Source of the DNA: Chryseobacterium oranimense
Lineage (GTDB): Bacteria > Bacteroidota > Bacteroidia > Flavobacteriales > Weeksellaceae
Direction: 5' to 3'
NCBI RefSeq assembly: GCF_025244725.1
Contig: NZ_CP104203.1
Span: 1,984,001 to 2,048,000, forward strand
DNA: 64,000 nt
Shown here: positions 16,618 through 25,132 of the stretch, piece after piece
How positions within the stretch are numbered: the stretch's first letter is position 1
Layout of the letters: the number at the start of each line of letters is the position of its first letter
Notes under the pieces: generated by a model
The model's input: the letters and a program-made list of their open reading frames with translations, nothing else
What the model was told of the DNA's origin: nothing
Databases searched by the model: none
Program-made: the position numbers and the translations under genes

Positions 16618-18921
16618 TTATCTAGGTACCATCATTAGTTTCTTAACAATCTTTTCTCCATCTACTGTAACATGAATCATATAGGATCCGGTAGGTAAAT
16701 GTTTTAAGTTAATCTGCTCAAGAAGTTCATCAAATATATATTTGGTCTTTTTAGGAACAATCAGCTTCCCATCCATTGAGAATAATTCATAAGTAATAAC
16801 GTACGGACGAAGGGGAACCTGTCTTGGGAAATCTGCTTTGATATAAACATAACCATCATTGGAAGGCACAGGATATATCATGAGACCCTGGTATATCCTT
16901 GTAGGTATTACCGGATCTCTTGGATCTGGTCCCGGATCTACTACCACCGATGAATTAATTGTAAAGTTTTTTAAATTGACATTAAAGAATATATTATTAG
17001 CAGCTTTCACCATAATTCTGGCATTATTGGTAATGGTACCAAGACCGCCCGGAACAGTATAATTATAAGAACCTGTATTAGGAGTGCTTGCCACCAAAAC
17101 AGTTGAGAATGTGAGCCCTCCGTCTTTTGACAACAGGATGGTTACATTAGGTGCGCTTATCGGTGCTGCTGTTGTATTGGCAACATCCCATGTAATTGGA
17201 TATGACTGACCTTGAGTCCAAACAATTCCGGTAGTATTTTGTGAAGTTACGGTAAACGGGCCTGCAGCTGCATTCACTGTAACTACCATATCATCAGAAT
17301 TGTTTCCGGAACCTCCCGCTCTATTGTCACGAGTGGTAAACCTGAAATTATAAGTTCTGGCAACATTTGATAAAGCTTCTACAGCAATTTCTGAACCTTG
17401 AGTGGTCGTGCTTCCAGCTAATACTGATGTCATTGTTGGAAAATATCTAACAGGAGTAGTTTGTGGAGTCCAGGATCTGAAAGTAGGACCAGAAGCTTTT
17501 GTTGCTGTTGCCGCAGAGTTTGCTCCGGTTTGTCCGGAAACAGCTTTATCCATTTGCTCCCAGATATAGGTCAGAGTATCTCCATTTGCATCAGTACCCG
17601 TTCCTGTAAGCACAAATGGGGTGCCTTTCGGAATGATATAATCTAATCCTGCATCAGCTGTAGGAATAGCATTTCCGGTATTTGTAACTACCGGACAGGT
17701 TTTTGTTTTAATATTATTGGTAATCTGCTGAATACTTACAGCATGGAAAAACGGATCTGAATGTTGTTGCACATCCTGGCTGGTAATCCCTGCATATCCC
17801 ATAATTGTAGATCCTGAACCGGGCTCCATATTTACCCCTGCTGATTCAATATTATGAGAAAATGTATGATTCCCTCCAAACTGATGTCCCATTTCATGGG
17901 CAACATAATCAATATCAAAATTATCCCCAGATGGAATAGCATCTGCCGGCGAAGTATATCCACTTCCTTTTGATCCATTGGTACAAACGCAACCAATACA
18001 ACCAGCATTTCCACCACCACCGGTTGCTCCGAATAAATGGCCGATATCGTAGTTTGCTTCTCCAATCGTTGCAGTTAAATTACTCTGTAACTCAGCATTC
18101 CAGTTATTCATTTGGGCTGCAGGAGAATAAGGGTCTGTAGCTGCATTCGTATAAATTACAGCATTATTGTTGGCAATAATGACCATTCTTGCAGAAAAAT
18201 CTTTTTCAAAAACCCCATTTACACGAGTCATCGTATTGTTCATCGCTGCCAGTGCACCCGCTACTGTTCCTCCGAAATAGGTGGTATATTCACCTGTACA
18301 AGATAAGGCTAATCTGAAAGTTCTTAATTTTCCATCATCAGCATTGGGTCTTGCGGTAAGATCAGAATGATCCAAACCTTTTTGAGCCACATCAAGCACA
18401 GTACATTCAAACTTATCTAAACTCTCTTTTTTGTCTGATTTTTTATAAACGACATAGGTTGAAAGGTCTTTAGTATAGGGCTCGATAAAAACCGCCGATT
18501 TGTTTCCATAAATCTCCATTGAAGATAATCCCAATGGTGAAATACTGAAATAAACAGTAGAACTGGGGTCATCTTCACCTACCCCAACATAGGATTTAAT
18601 ATCCGGGTATTTTGCTGCCAATTCAGGATCGAAATTTGAGTTTTCCCTTACTTTGAAACTTTCAAACTGGCCATTGGAATTTGGGAAAGAAATAATAATA
18701 TCAGACTTTCCGTTAACAGCAAATCTTTTGGGTGCTTTCGCTAAAACATTCTTTAAATTATCAAAATCAAGATTATAAATTTTGGGGTGAAGAATGCTGG
18801 TTTTATTTTCAAAGATTTCAGAAGTATTTTTTTGAGACACTTCCTTCCAAAGCCGGCTTGTTTGTGCTAAAAAAACATTGGAAATAAGAAATATCCCCAT
18901 CAAAAGTATTTGTTTTTTCAT
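16618..18921 (-). CDS. Secreted metzincin (reprolysin-like) metalloprotease with T9SS type A tail
   Basis: A 767-residue secreted protease. The signal peptide covers about residues 1-19 (ends VFLAQ), followed by a propeptide-like region to about 195. The catalytic domain (about 200-415) carries the zinc motif HEMGHQFGGNH: H342, E343, H346, G349 and H352 match HExxHxxGxxH. A downstream Met-turn candidate is GSTIMGYAG. A cysteine-rich segment (GCIGCVC) lies near 308-313. Ig/cadherin-like modules occupy about 420-660. The tail from about residue 685 (IYPVPSNDGYVYIKADF) to the end is a T9SS type A sorting domain. It is probably exported to the surface or medium to degrade proteins; the substrate is unknown. 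A -7 box lies 148 nt upstream of the ATG. Confidence 0.92.
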   Translation of the reverse strand: MKKQILLMGIFLISNVFLAQTSRLWKEVSQKNTSEIFENKTSILHPKIYNLDFDNLKNVLAKAPKRFAVNGKSDIIISFPNSNGQFESFKVRENSNFDPELAAKYPDIKSYVGVGEDDPSSTVYFSISPLGLSSMEIYGNKSAVFIEPYTKDLSTYVVYKKSDKKESLDKFECTVLDVAQKGLDHSDLTARPNADDGKLRTFRLALSCTGEYTTYFGGTVAGALAAMNNTMTRVNGVFEKDFSARMVIIANNNAVIYTNAATDPYSPAAQMNNWNAELQSNLTATIGEANYDIGHLFGATGGGGNAGCIGCVCTNGSKGSGYTSPADAIPSGDNFDIDYVAHEMGHQFGGNHTFSHNIESAGVNMEPGSGSTIMGYAGITSQDVQQHSDPFFHAVSIQQITNNIKTKTCPVVTNTGNAIPTADAGLDYIIPKGTPFVLTGTGTDANGDTLTYIWEQMDKAVSGQTGANSAATATKASGPTFRSWTPQTTPVRYFPTMTSVLAGSTTTQGSEIAVEALSNVARTYNFRFTTRDNRAGGSGNNSDDMVVTVNAAAGPFTVTSQNTTGIVWTQGQSYPITWDVANTTAAPISAPNVTILLSKDGGLTFSTVLVASTPNTGSYNYTVPGGLGTITNNARIMVKAANNIFFNVNLKNFTINSSVVVDPGPDPRDPVIPTRIYQGLMIYPVPSNDGYVYIKADFPRQVPLRPYVITYELFSMDGKLIVPKKTKYIFDELLEQINLKHLPTGSYMIHVTVDGEKIVKKLMMVPR

Positions 18922-19270
18922 ATAGTTTTTCTTTTTTTTAAACTTATTATTAGTGTGTTTATCTTTTTAATATTAAATAATATAGTTTTATCATCAACAA
19001 ATGCGAATGATTGCGCTAATTAAAAACGAGAACAAAATACACGTCTTTCATTATAAAAATCTTAAAAAGCAAAGGTAAATATTATTATATTTCTAACGAA
19101 TATTTTCTTTTAACATTTTTAACATTTAACTGTTTTTTTTGTAAAACTCTTATAATAAATTTACAATTAACTGATTTTCAATATAATAATAATTTACCAA
19201 AATCATACATTTCTTTTACAAACATTACAAGAACTTCCCCGCTAATTTTACATCATCAAAAATTAATGTT
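18922..19270. other. AT-rich divergent intergenic region with a -7 box
   Basis: This 349-bp stretch separates the metalloprotease (minus) from the DUF4349 gene (plus). It holds no ORF of note. A minus-strand TACCTTTG (19070-19077) is a candidate -7 box for the protease, which would give a leader of about 140 nt. No perfect TAnnTTTG was found facing the plus-strand gene. The rest is A/T-rich with long T runs. Confidence 0.5.
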
Positions 19271-20221
19271 ATGAAAAAGTACCTATTAATGGTGGCTGTA
19301 TCCAGCACTTTCATTATGTGTAAAAAAGCGGATGCTGCAAAATCCCAGATAGAAGATACCATTCATGCGGCAGACAGTACAGCTGCTGCAGTGAATGAAA
19401 CCATCAATTCCATAAGCAATACTGCGGATAAAGTTTTAGATTCGGCAAATGTCAGAATAAAAGACTTTGATGATACCAAAGGTGAAATTCAGCAGAAAAT
19501 AGAAAGCACTTCCAAAATGGTAGATTCTTTATCTGATAAAATTTCTTCAATAAAACTGGAATCAAAGATTGAGAAAAAGGATTCTGCACAGAAAAAAGCC
19601 GAAAAAATTGTAGTGAATGTTCCGGCTCCAAAGGTCATTAAAGAAACCAAAATTGTCTACAAGGACAAGCCTCAGAATGATGCTTATGAGCTTAAAAATA
19701 AGATGGTAAAAACAGGTATTCTTTCCATGAAAGCTGACAATGCGGAAATGGTAAAGGATCTTGTAAAGGAAGAAACGGTAAAAAATAATGGTTTTATAAA
19801 AAATGAAGAACTTTCCTATATTGCAGCAGAACCGGCCAACAGCAATTCTTCTTATTCCGGAAACTCCCAAAAGGTATATTATATGGATATCAAAGTTCCG
19901 ATGCAGAATTTTGACGGTTTAATGAATGACCTGAGTGACATCGGCGATATTGAGACTAAAAGCATACAGGTTTCCGGAAACAGCTACGCAGAAAATACCC
20001 TATGTACAATAACCTTAACCCTTACAGATCAGCCAGAGCATGAAAAAGCTCCTAAAACTTTCGGTGAAAAATCCCTGGCAGCAGTTTCATCCGGCTGGGA
20101 CGTGATCACTTCTGTTTTCTTATTTATCCTTCCGCTATGGCCTTTATTTCTGATCGGTGGTATAGGATATTATTTTTTCAAAAAGAGAAATAATAAGCCA
20201 ACTGGCAACCCTCCTCAATAA
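19271..20221 (+). CDS. DUF4349 domain-containing envelope protein
   Basis: This is a 316-residue protein. Its N-terminus (MKKYLLMVAVSSTFIMCKK) looks like a signal peptide with a possible, non-canonical lipobox ending at Cys17. Residues about 20-125 are rich in Ala, Ser, Asp and Lys and predict coiled coil. A DUF4349-like domain follows (about 140-250), with AYELKNKMVKTGILSMKA and a paired segment ending TLTLTD. A membrane helix sits near 275-302 (VFLFILPLWPLFLIGGIGYYFF), and the end is basic. DUF4349 proteins are membrane-associated with unknown function. If both membrane signals are real, the coiled coil and domain lie in the periplasm. It is a single-gene unit, convergent with the next gene. 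Confidence 0.83.
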   Translation: MKKYLLMVAVSSTFIMCKKADAAKSQIEDTIHAADSTAAAVNETINSISNTADKVLDSANVRIKDFDDTKGEIQQKIESTSKMVDSLSDKISSIKLESKIEKKDSAQKKAEKIVVNVPAPKVIKETKIVYKDKPQNDAYELKNKMVKTGILSMKADNAEMVKDLVKEETVKNNGFIKNEELSYIAAEPANSNSSYSGNSQKVYYMDIKVPMQNFDGLMNDLSDIGDIETKSIQVSGNSYAENTLCTITLTLTDQPEHEKAPKTFGEKSLAAVSSGWDVITSVFLFILPLWPLFLIGGIGYYFFKKRNNKPTGNPPQ

Positions 20222-20284
20222 TTTGATTTTAATATTATTTTAATAAAAATAAAATCCCTGTAGAATGGTTTCTTTGTATCTTTA

Positions 20285-20325
20285 AATATTCGCAGTTAGG
20301 CTGTATAACGCCTTTGGAGAATATT
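20285..20325. other. Small nested inverted repeat of unknown role
   Basis: Outer arms AATATTC (20285-20291) and GAATATT (20319-20325) enclose inner arms AGGC (20298-20301) and GCCT (20310-20313). It sits between two convergent genes, upstream of a clearer terminator. It may be a transcript-end structure or chance. Confidence 0.35.
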
Positions 20326-20401
20326 AATTTTAAATAAGTATGTCATTTAATCATCCGTATTTATTTAGTTAAATGTATATTATAAAAGTGGTTTGTAAAT
20401 G

Positions 20402-20426
20402 GAAAGGCTCCCGATGGGAGCCTTTC
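20402..20426 (-). terminator. Hairpin terminator for the acyl-CoA dehydrogenase unit
   Basis: Perfect 11-bp stem GAAAGGCTCCC / GGGAGCCTTTC with a 3-nt loop (GAT), directly downstream of the minus-strand stop at 20428. The following minus-strand tract is only weakly T-rich. Confidence 0.7.
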
Positions 20427-20427
20427 A

Positions 20428-20793
20428 TTATTTCATATTCACTACTTTGTCTACAATAAACTTTGTATTTCCTCTCCACGGAAGCGCACCATTGTATTCC
20501 TTGTAATGAAGATCGAAAGTTTTGCCGCTGTTGGTTTCCAGTTGCTTGAAAATTTCAGGATCTTCTACAGAAAATTCAAACTCATAGCTTGTAATGGTTC
20601 CGGTTTTTCCTTTTCCAAAACCTTCCTGGATCAGTTTTCCTTCATAGGTTTTGAAAACATAGCCTTTTTTCATGGCATAGTTCAGATAGCCGGATTTCAC
20701 TCCTTCCCCAAAGACGAAATAGTATTTATACCATACCGTTACTCCTATCAGAAGAAGAATTACACCGAGGCTGATCCACAAAGTTTTTTTCAT
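20428..20793 (-). CDS. Small membrane-anchored hypothetical protein
   Basis: A 121-residue protein with one N-terminal hydrophobic segment (about residues 5-22, LWISLGVILLLIGVTVWY) that can act as a membrane anchor or uncleaved signal. A compact soluble domain follows, with conserved-looking GYVFKTYEGKLIQEGFG and FDLHYKEYNGALPWRG. I have seen similar small proteins in Flavobacteriia; they are sometimes wrongly named 6-phosphogluconate dehydrogenase, and no such enzyme motif exists here. The gene starts 21 bp after the acyl-CoA dehydrogenase stop, so the two are probably co-transcribed. Function is unknown. Confidence 0.85.
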   Translation of the reverse strand: MKKTLWISLGVILLLIGVTVWYKYYFVFGEGVKSGYLNYAMKKGYVFKTYEGKLIQEGFGKGKTGTITSYEFEFSVEDPEIFKQLETNSGKTFDLHYKEYNGALPWRGNTKFIVDKVVNMK

Positions 20794-20814
20794 AAGCAGT
20801 GTTTTTTATAGTTA

Positions 20815-21954
20815 TTATTTTGCGATGCTTCTGGAGATCACAATTTTCTGGATTTCAGAAGTACCTTCATAGATCTGCGTGATTTTCGCATCTCTCATCA
20901 TTCTTTCTACGTGGTATTCTTTCACATATCCGTAACCTCCATGGATCTGTACGGCTTCAATAGTAGTATCCATAGCCACCTGAGAAGCATATAATTTGGC
21001 CATTGCACCGCTTTCAGAGATATCTTTACCAGCATCTTTCTCACATGCAGCTTTGAAACACAACATTCTTGCCGCCGTGATCTGAGTAGCCATATCCGCC
21101 AATTTAAAGGCAATTGCCTGGTGGTTGATGATCTCAGTTTTGAAAGCTTTTCTTGTTTTAGCATATTTCAGAGCCAGTTCGTAAGCACCTGAAGCAATAC
21201 CCAATGCCTGAGAAGCGATACCTATTCTTCCTCCATTCAATACTGCCATGGCAAAGTTGAATCCGAATCCGTCTTCCCCGATTCTGTTTTCTTTCGGTAC
21301 TTTTACGTTGTTGAAGATCAAAGAGTGTGTATCACTTCCTCTGATTCCCAGTTTGTCTTCTTTCACACCTACTTCAAAACCTTCCCATCCTCTTTCAACG
21401 ATGAAGGCATTAATTCCTTTATGTTTTTTCTCAGGATCCGTCTGTGCGATTACAATATAATAAGAAGCTGTTCCTCCATTGGTGATCCAGTTCTTGATAC
21501 CATTTAGAAGGTAATAATCTCCTTTATCTTCTGCTGTTGTTTTTTGGGAAGTTGCATCAGAACCTGCTTCAGGCTCAGATAAGGCAAAAGCGCCTATTAC
21601 TTTTCCGCTCGCAAGAGGGGTAAGGTATTTCACTTTTTGTTCTTCGGAAGCAAATTTTTCAAGACCTGCACAAACCAGAGAGTTATTTACGGACATTACA
21701 ACCGCTGCAGAAGCATCTATTTTTGCGATCTCCTCCATTGCCAGAACGTAAGAAACGCTGTCCATCCCTGCTCCTCCGTATTTAGGATCTACCATCATTC
21801 CCAGAAGTCCCATTTCACCCATTTTCTTTACTTGTTCCGTAGGGAATTTCTGATCACGGTCTCTTTCAATAACTTCAGGTAGTAGTTCATTTTGCGCAAA
21901 ATCTCTTGCAGCCTGCTGAATCATCAGCTGTTCTTCCGATAAATTAAAGTCCAT
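20815..21954 (-). CDS. Acyl-CoA dehydrogenase (short/branched-chain type)
   Basis: FAD-dependent enzyme that introduces the alpha-beta double bond into acyl-CoA esters in fatty-acid or branched-chain amino-acid catabolism, passing electrons to ETF. The 379-residue length and the order of features fit: N-terminal FNLSEEQLMIQQAARDFA, the central FALSEPEAGSDA (flavin and substrate contact), and C-terminal QIHGGYGYVKEYHVERMMRD. The presumed catalytic base is the Glu in QIYEGTSEIQ, the position used by short-chain members. The substrate cannot be fixed from sequence. It is divergent from an acyl-CoA synthetase 266 bp away, which fits a fatty-acid role, and is followed by a small membrane protein gene. 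Confidence 0.93.
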   Translation of the reverse strand: MDFNLSEEQLMIQQAARDFAQNELLPEVIERDRDQKFPTEQVKKMGEMGLLGMMVDPKYGGAGMDSVSYVLAMEEIAKIDASAAVVMSVNNSLVCAGLEKFASEEQKVKYLTPLASGKVIGAFALSEPEAGSDATSQKTTAEDKGDYYLLNGIKNWITNGGTASYYIVIAQTDPEKKHKGINAFIVERGWEGFEVGVKEDKLGIRGSDTHSLIFNNVKVPKENRIGEDGFGFNFAMAVLNGGRIGIASQALGIASGAYELALKYAKTRKAFKTEIINHQAIAFKLADMATQITAARMLCFKAACEKDAGKDISESGAMAKLYASQVAMDTTIEAVQIHGGYGYVKEYHVERMMRDAKITQIYEGTSEIQKIVISRSIAK

Positions 21955-22220
21955 AAAAAATAATAATTAGATAGCCGTAAATTTACACTTTTTAACGAAA
22001 TCTGAAAATAGAATTGGAAATTAGGGCCATAAGGTGATACAGACTAAAATTCAGGGTAAAATTAAAATGATATACTTACTTCTGTATTTGTGAGATAATG
22101 ATGATGAATTCTTTGTTTATTATGGCAGGCATTCAATTAATTCACGATTGATGATTTCTGGTGATCACAATTAAAAAAAATGCTTATATTTAAAATTCTT
22201 TAAAAATCGCTTAAAAAATC

Positions 22221-23999
22221 ATGACAATCAAAAGATTATTCGATATTCCGAACTATGCTTTAGAAAAATTTCCTAAAACAGATATGTTTGTAACTAAATA
22301 CCAGGGTGAATGGAAAAAAACTTCAACGCTGGAATTTATCAATCAGGGAAATAAAATATCCAGAGGATTATTGAAACTGGGTATAAAACCCGGAGACAAG
22401 ATTGCTCTGATCACTACCAATTCCCGTACAGAATGGGCAGTGATGGATTTCGGGCTATCCCAGATCGGTGTAGTTTCGGTTCCTGTTTATCCGAGTATTT
22501 CTGCTGAAGATTATGAATTTATATTTAATAATGCTGAAATACAGTATTGCTTCGTATCCGACAAGGAACTTCTTGCCAAAGTGATGAAAGTAAAACATAA
22601 TATCCCTTCACTTCAGGGAATTTTTACTTTCGATAATATAAGCGGAGCTGCCAACTGGAAAGAGATCCTGGATCTTGGCGAGGATGATTCTACCCAGATT
22701 GAGGTGGAAGACCTTTCCAATGCCATCAATTCTGAGGATCTGGCTACCATTATTTACACTTCAGGCACTACAGGAAGACCGAAAGGAGTAATGCTGACCC
22801 ATCATAATATTGTTTCTAACGTTTTAGGCTCTGTTCCTAGAATTCCTAAGAAAAAAAGTCTGGATTACAAGGATACGAGGGTGTTGAGCTTCCTTCCTAT
22901 ATGCCATATTTTTGAAAGAATGCTTTTTTATCTTTTCCAGTATAATGGTTTTTCGGTTTATTTCGCCGAAAGCATTGATAAAATGGGGGAAAATGTAAAA
23001 GAAGTAAAACCACATTACATGAGTGTGGTACCCAGACTTGTGGAAAAGGTATATGATAAGATCTACAACACTGGTTCTTCAGCCGGCGGACTTAAATCAA
23101 AGATATTCTTCTGGGCTTTGAATTTAATCAGTAAGAAAAAAGATATTTCTAAACCTTCCGGATTACAGGGAATTATTGCAGATAAACTGGTATTTTCGAA
23201 ATGGAGAGAAGGACTTGGAGGTGAAATCGTCACTCTGGTTTCCGGTTCCGCAGCGCTGTCCACAAGGTTGAATCTTATGTTCCAGAATGCCGGTATTCCT
23301 ATTTTAGAAGGTTATGGCTTAACCGAAACTTCTCCGGTTATTTCCGTCAACAGTTTTGAAAAAATGAAAATTGGTACAGTCGGCAGACCGCTGGATAATT
23401 TACAGGTAAAGATTCAGGAAGATGGCGAAATTACAGTAAAAGGTCCATCTGTCTTCAAGGGCTATTTCAAGAATGATGAGATGACCAAAGAGGCTTTTAC
23501 GGAGGACGGCTATTTTAAAACAGGAGATATCGGGCATATTGACAGTGAAGGATTTCTGCAGATCACCGACCGTAAAAAGGAAATGTTTAAAACTTCAGGT
23601 GGAAAATACATTGCGCCTCAGACTATTGAGAACCAAGCTAAAGCTTCAAAATTCATTGAACAGATCATGGTTGTGGGAGATGGCGAAAAAATGCCGTGTG
23701 CATTGGTACAGCCTGATTTTGAATTTGCCAAAAGCTGGGCAATGAGAAACAACCTGAATATAGGTTCTACCCCTGCAGAAATTGCAAAAAGCCCTGAACT
23801 AAAGGAAAGAATCGAAAAAGAGATCGAAGGTATTAATGAACATCTCGGAAACTGGGAAAAGATCAAAAAAATTGAGCTTACTCCTGAAGTATGGGCAATT
23901 GATACAGGACTTCTTACTCCAACTTTAAAGCTTAAGAGAAAAGCGATAAAAGAGAAGTTCATAGATCTGTATAATAAAATGTACGAACATCATGACTAA
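22221..23999 (+). CDS. AMP-dependent long-chain fatty-acid--CoA ligase
   Basis: This enzyme adenylates a fatty acid with ATP and transfers it to CoA. The 592-residue length fits the FadD15-like long-chain type. Adenylate-forming core motifs are present: YTSGTTGRPKGVMLTH (about 182-197), the YGLTETSP block (about 363), TGDIGH (about 434), and DRKKEMFKTSGGKYIAPQ (about 449-466), which carries the hinge and a lysine-containing loop. The C-terminal lid continues to TPTLKLKRKAIKEKF, where the catalytic lysine is expected. The start is ATG at 22221. It is a single-gene unit, divergent from acyl-CoA dehydrogenase, consistent with fatty-acid activation feeding oxidation or lipid synthesis. Confidence 0.93.
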   Translation: MTIKRLFDIPNYALEKFPKTDMFVTKYQGEWKKTSTLEFINQGNKISRGLLKLGIKPGDKIALITTNSRTEWAVMDFGLSQIGVVSVPVYPSISAEDYEFIFNNAEIQYCFVSDKELLAKVMKVKHNIPSLQGIFTFDNISGAANWKEILDLGEDDSTQIEVEDLSNAINSEDLATIIYTSGTTGRPKGVMLTHHNIVSNVLGSVPRIPKKKSLDYKDTRVLSFLPICHIFERMLFYLFQYNGFSVYFAESIDKMGENVKEVKPHYMSVVPRLVEKVYDKIYNTGSSAGGLKSKIFFWALNLISKKKDISKPSGLQGIIADKLVFSKWREGLGGEIVTLVSGSAALSTRLNLMFQNAGIPILEGYGLTETSPVISVNSFEKMKIGTVGRPLDNLQVKIQEDGEITVKGPSVFKGYFKNDEMTKEAFTEDGYFKTGDIGHIDSEGFLQITDRKKEMFKTSGGKYIAPQTIENQAKASKFIEQIMVVGDGEKMPCALVQPDFEFAKSWAMRNNLNIGSTPAEIAKSPELKERIEKEIEGINEHLGNWEKIKKIELTPEVWAIDTGLLTPTLKLKRKAIKEKFIDLYNKMYEHHD

Positions 24000-24006
24000 C
24001 AATACG

Positions 24007-24037
24007 AAAGCTGCTTCATTTCTGAAGCAGCTTTTTT
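24007..24037 (+). terminator. Intrinsic terminator of the acyl-CoA synthetase gene
   Basis: Perfect 12-bp stem AAAGCTGCTTCA / TGAAGCAGCTTT with TTTC loop, followed by a T run, starting seven bases after the stop codon. Confidence 0.88.
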
Positions 24038-24058
24038 GATGTCTTTTGGCTATGTTTT

Positions 24059-24202
24059 GGCTAAAGCCTTCGATCGATTTTTCTTTATTTGAACGGGCTA
24101 AAGCCCGTTCCTATTGAATATTTATGGTGTATTCACGGAATCTTATTAATGGTAACATTTGCAAGAGATACAATAATCTTTAAATCAGGCGGGCTAAAGC
24201 CC
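24059..24202. repeat. Three GGCTAAAGCC palindromes (REP-like)
   Basis: GGCTAAAGCC occurs at 24059-24068, 24096-24105 and 24192-24201; the last two are extended to GGGCTAAAGCCC. Copy 2 is further extended to a 20-bp palindrome (24091-24110). Copies 2 and 3 are both followed, after a few bases, by CTATTGAATATTT. They occupy the middle of the 354-bp gap 24000-24353, which otherwise contains only the two flanking terminators. The direct-repeat context suggests a dispersed extragenic repeat family. Confidence 0.75.
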
Positions 24203-24301
24203 ACCTCTATTGAATATTTCAGCAGTATTGAGCAAATATACAATATCGGATAAGGTCAGCAGATTAAATAATTCTACTCTTTTCTCCAGTAGCTTAAACA
24301 A

Positions 24302-24333
24302 AAAAATGTGCCTCATTTCTGAAGCACATTTTT
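24302..24333 (-). terminator. Terminator of the nif3 / zinc-ribbon-family unit
   Basis: AAAAATGTGC...GCACATTTTT stem with a TTTC loop and one internal mismatch, just downstream of the minus-strand stop at 24354. A/T tracts lie on both sides. Confidence 0.75.
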
Positions 24334-24353
24334 ATATTGGAATGAATTTATAA

Positions 24354-25130
24354 TTAGAATTTAATTACAGATTTCATTTTATCATTTTCTTCCATTACCA
24401 ATTCGTCATCTACAAGGATTTTTCCTGAGTGCTCATCAATAATGATTTTCTTTCTTTGGGCGATCTCCATCTGCTTTTGTGGAGGAATGGTGAAGAATGA
24501 TCCTTTCGGCGCTCCTCTTTCCAGTCCTACAACAGCTAATCCGTTGATAGAGCTTTTTCTGATTCTGTTGTATGAGGAAAGTAATCTTTCATCAATTTTA
24601 CCGGCAAACTCTTTAGACTGCTCTATTAAGTATTCTTCTTCTTTCTGAGTTTCAGAGATAAGACCATCCAATTCTTCTTTCTTGAATTTTAAATGGTTTT
24701 TCAGATTACTGATTTTGTCATTAAGCTCGCTTAATGTTTCATTTTTGTGAGCAATTTTAGCCCCGAATTCTTTAATTCTTTTTTCAGCAAGCTGAATTTC
24801 CAGATCCTGGAATTCTATTTCTTTTCCTAATGCTTCAAACTCTTTATTGTTTCTTACATTATCCTGCTGAGATTTGTATTTTTCAATTAAAGTTTTTGCA
24901 TGGTTAATCACTTCATGCTTTGTTTTGATCTGATCGTCCTGATCTTTAATGTCTGCATGAAATTTTTCAGCTCTTTTCTCAAGTCCTTCAATCTCAATTT
25001 CAAGATCTTCAACTTCAATTGGCAATTCTCCTCTGGTATTTCGGATTTCATCCAATCTTGAATCAATGATCTGTAAATCGTATAAAGCTCTTAATTTTTC
25101 TTCAACTGAAATATCGTTGGTTTTTGCCAT
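24354..25130 (-). CDS. Coiled-coil protein of the C4 zinc-ribbon (DUF164/CT398-like) family, lacking the cysteines
   Basis: A 258-residue soluble protein, mostly long antiparallel coiled coil (about residues 10-195, with many EIE/KRI heptads). A C-terminal segment GLAVVGLERGAPKGSFFTIPPQ then IIIDEHSGKILVDDEL has the spacing of the zinc-ribbon end of this family. Normally that end carries two CxxC pairs; here they read APKGS and DEHSG, and the whole protein contains no cysteine. In other bacteria related proteins have proposed tethering or nucleic-acid roles, but the function is not established. It starts two bases beyond the nif3 stop and is co-transcribed with it, a pairing I recall from other Bacteroidota. 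Confidence 0.88.
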   Translation of the reverse strand: MAKTNDISVEEKLRALYDLQIIDSRLDEIRNTRGELPIEVEDLEIEIEGLEKRAEKFHADIKDQDDQIKTKHEVINHAKTLIEKYKSQQDNVRNNKEFEALGKEIEFQDLEIQLAEKRIKEFGAKIAHKNETLSELNDKISNLKNHLKFKKEELDGLISETQKEEEYLIEQSKEFAGKIDERLLSSYNRIRKSSINGLAVVGLERGAPKGSFFTIPPQKQMEIAQRKKIIIDEHSGKILVDDELVMEENDKMKSVIKF

Positions 25131-25132
25131 AT

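Noticed and set aside
20428..20793. 6-phosphogluconate dehydrogenase
   Set aside because: At 121 residues with one membrane segment and no Rossmann motif, the name sometimes given to such proteins does not fit.
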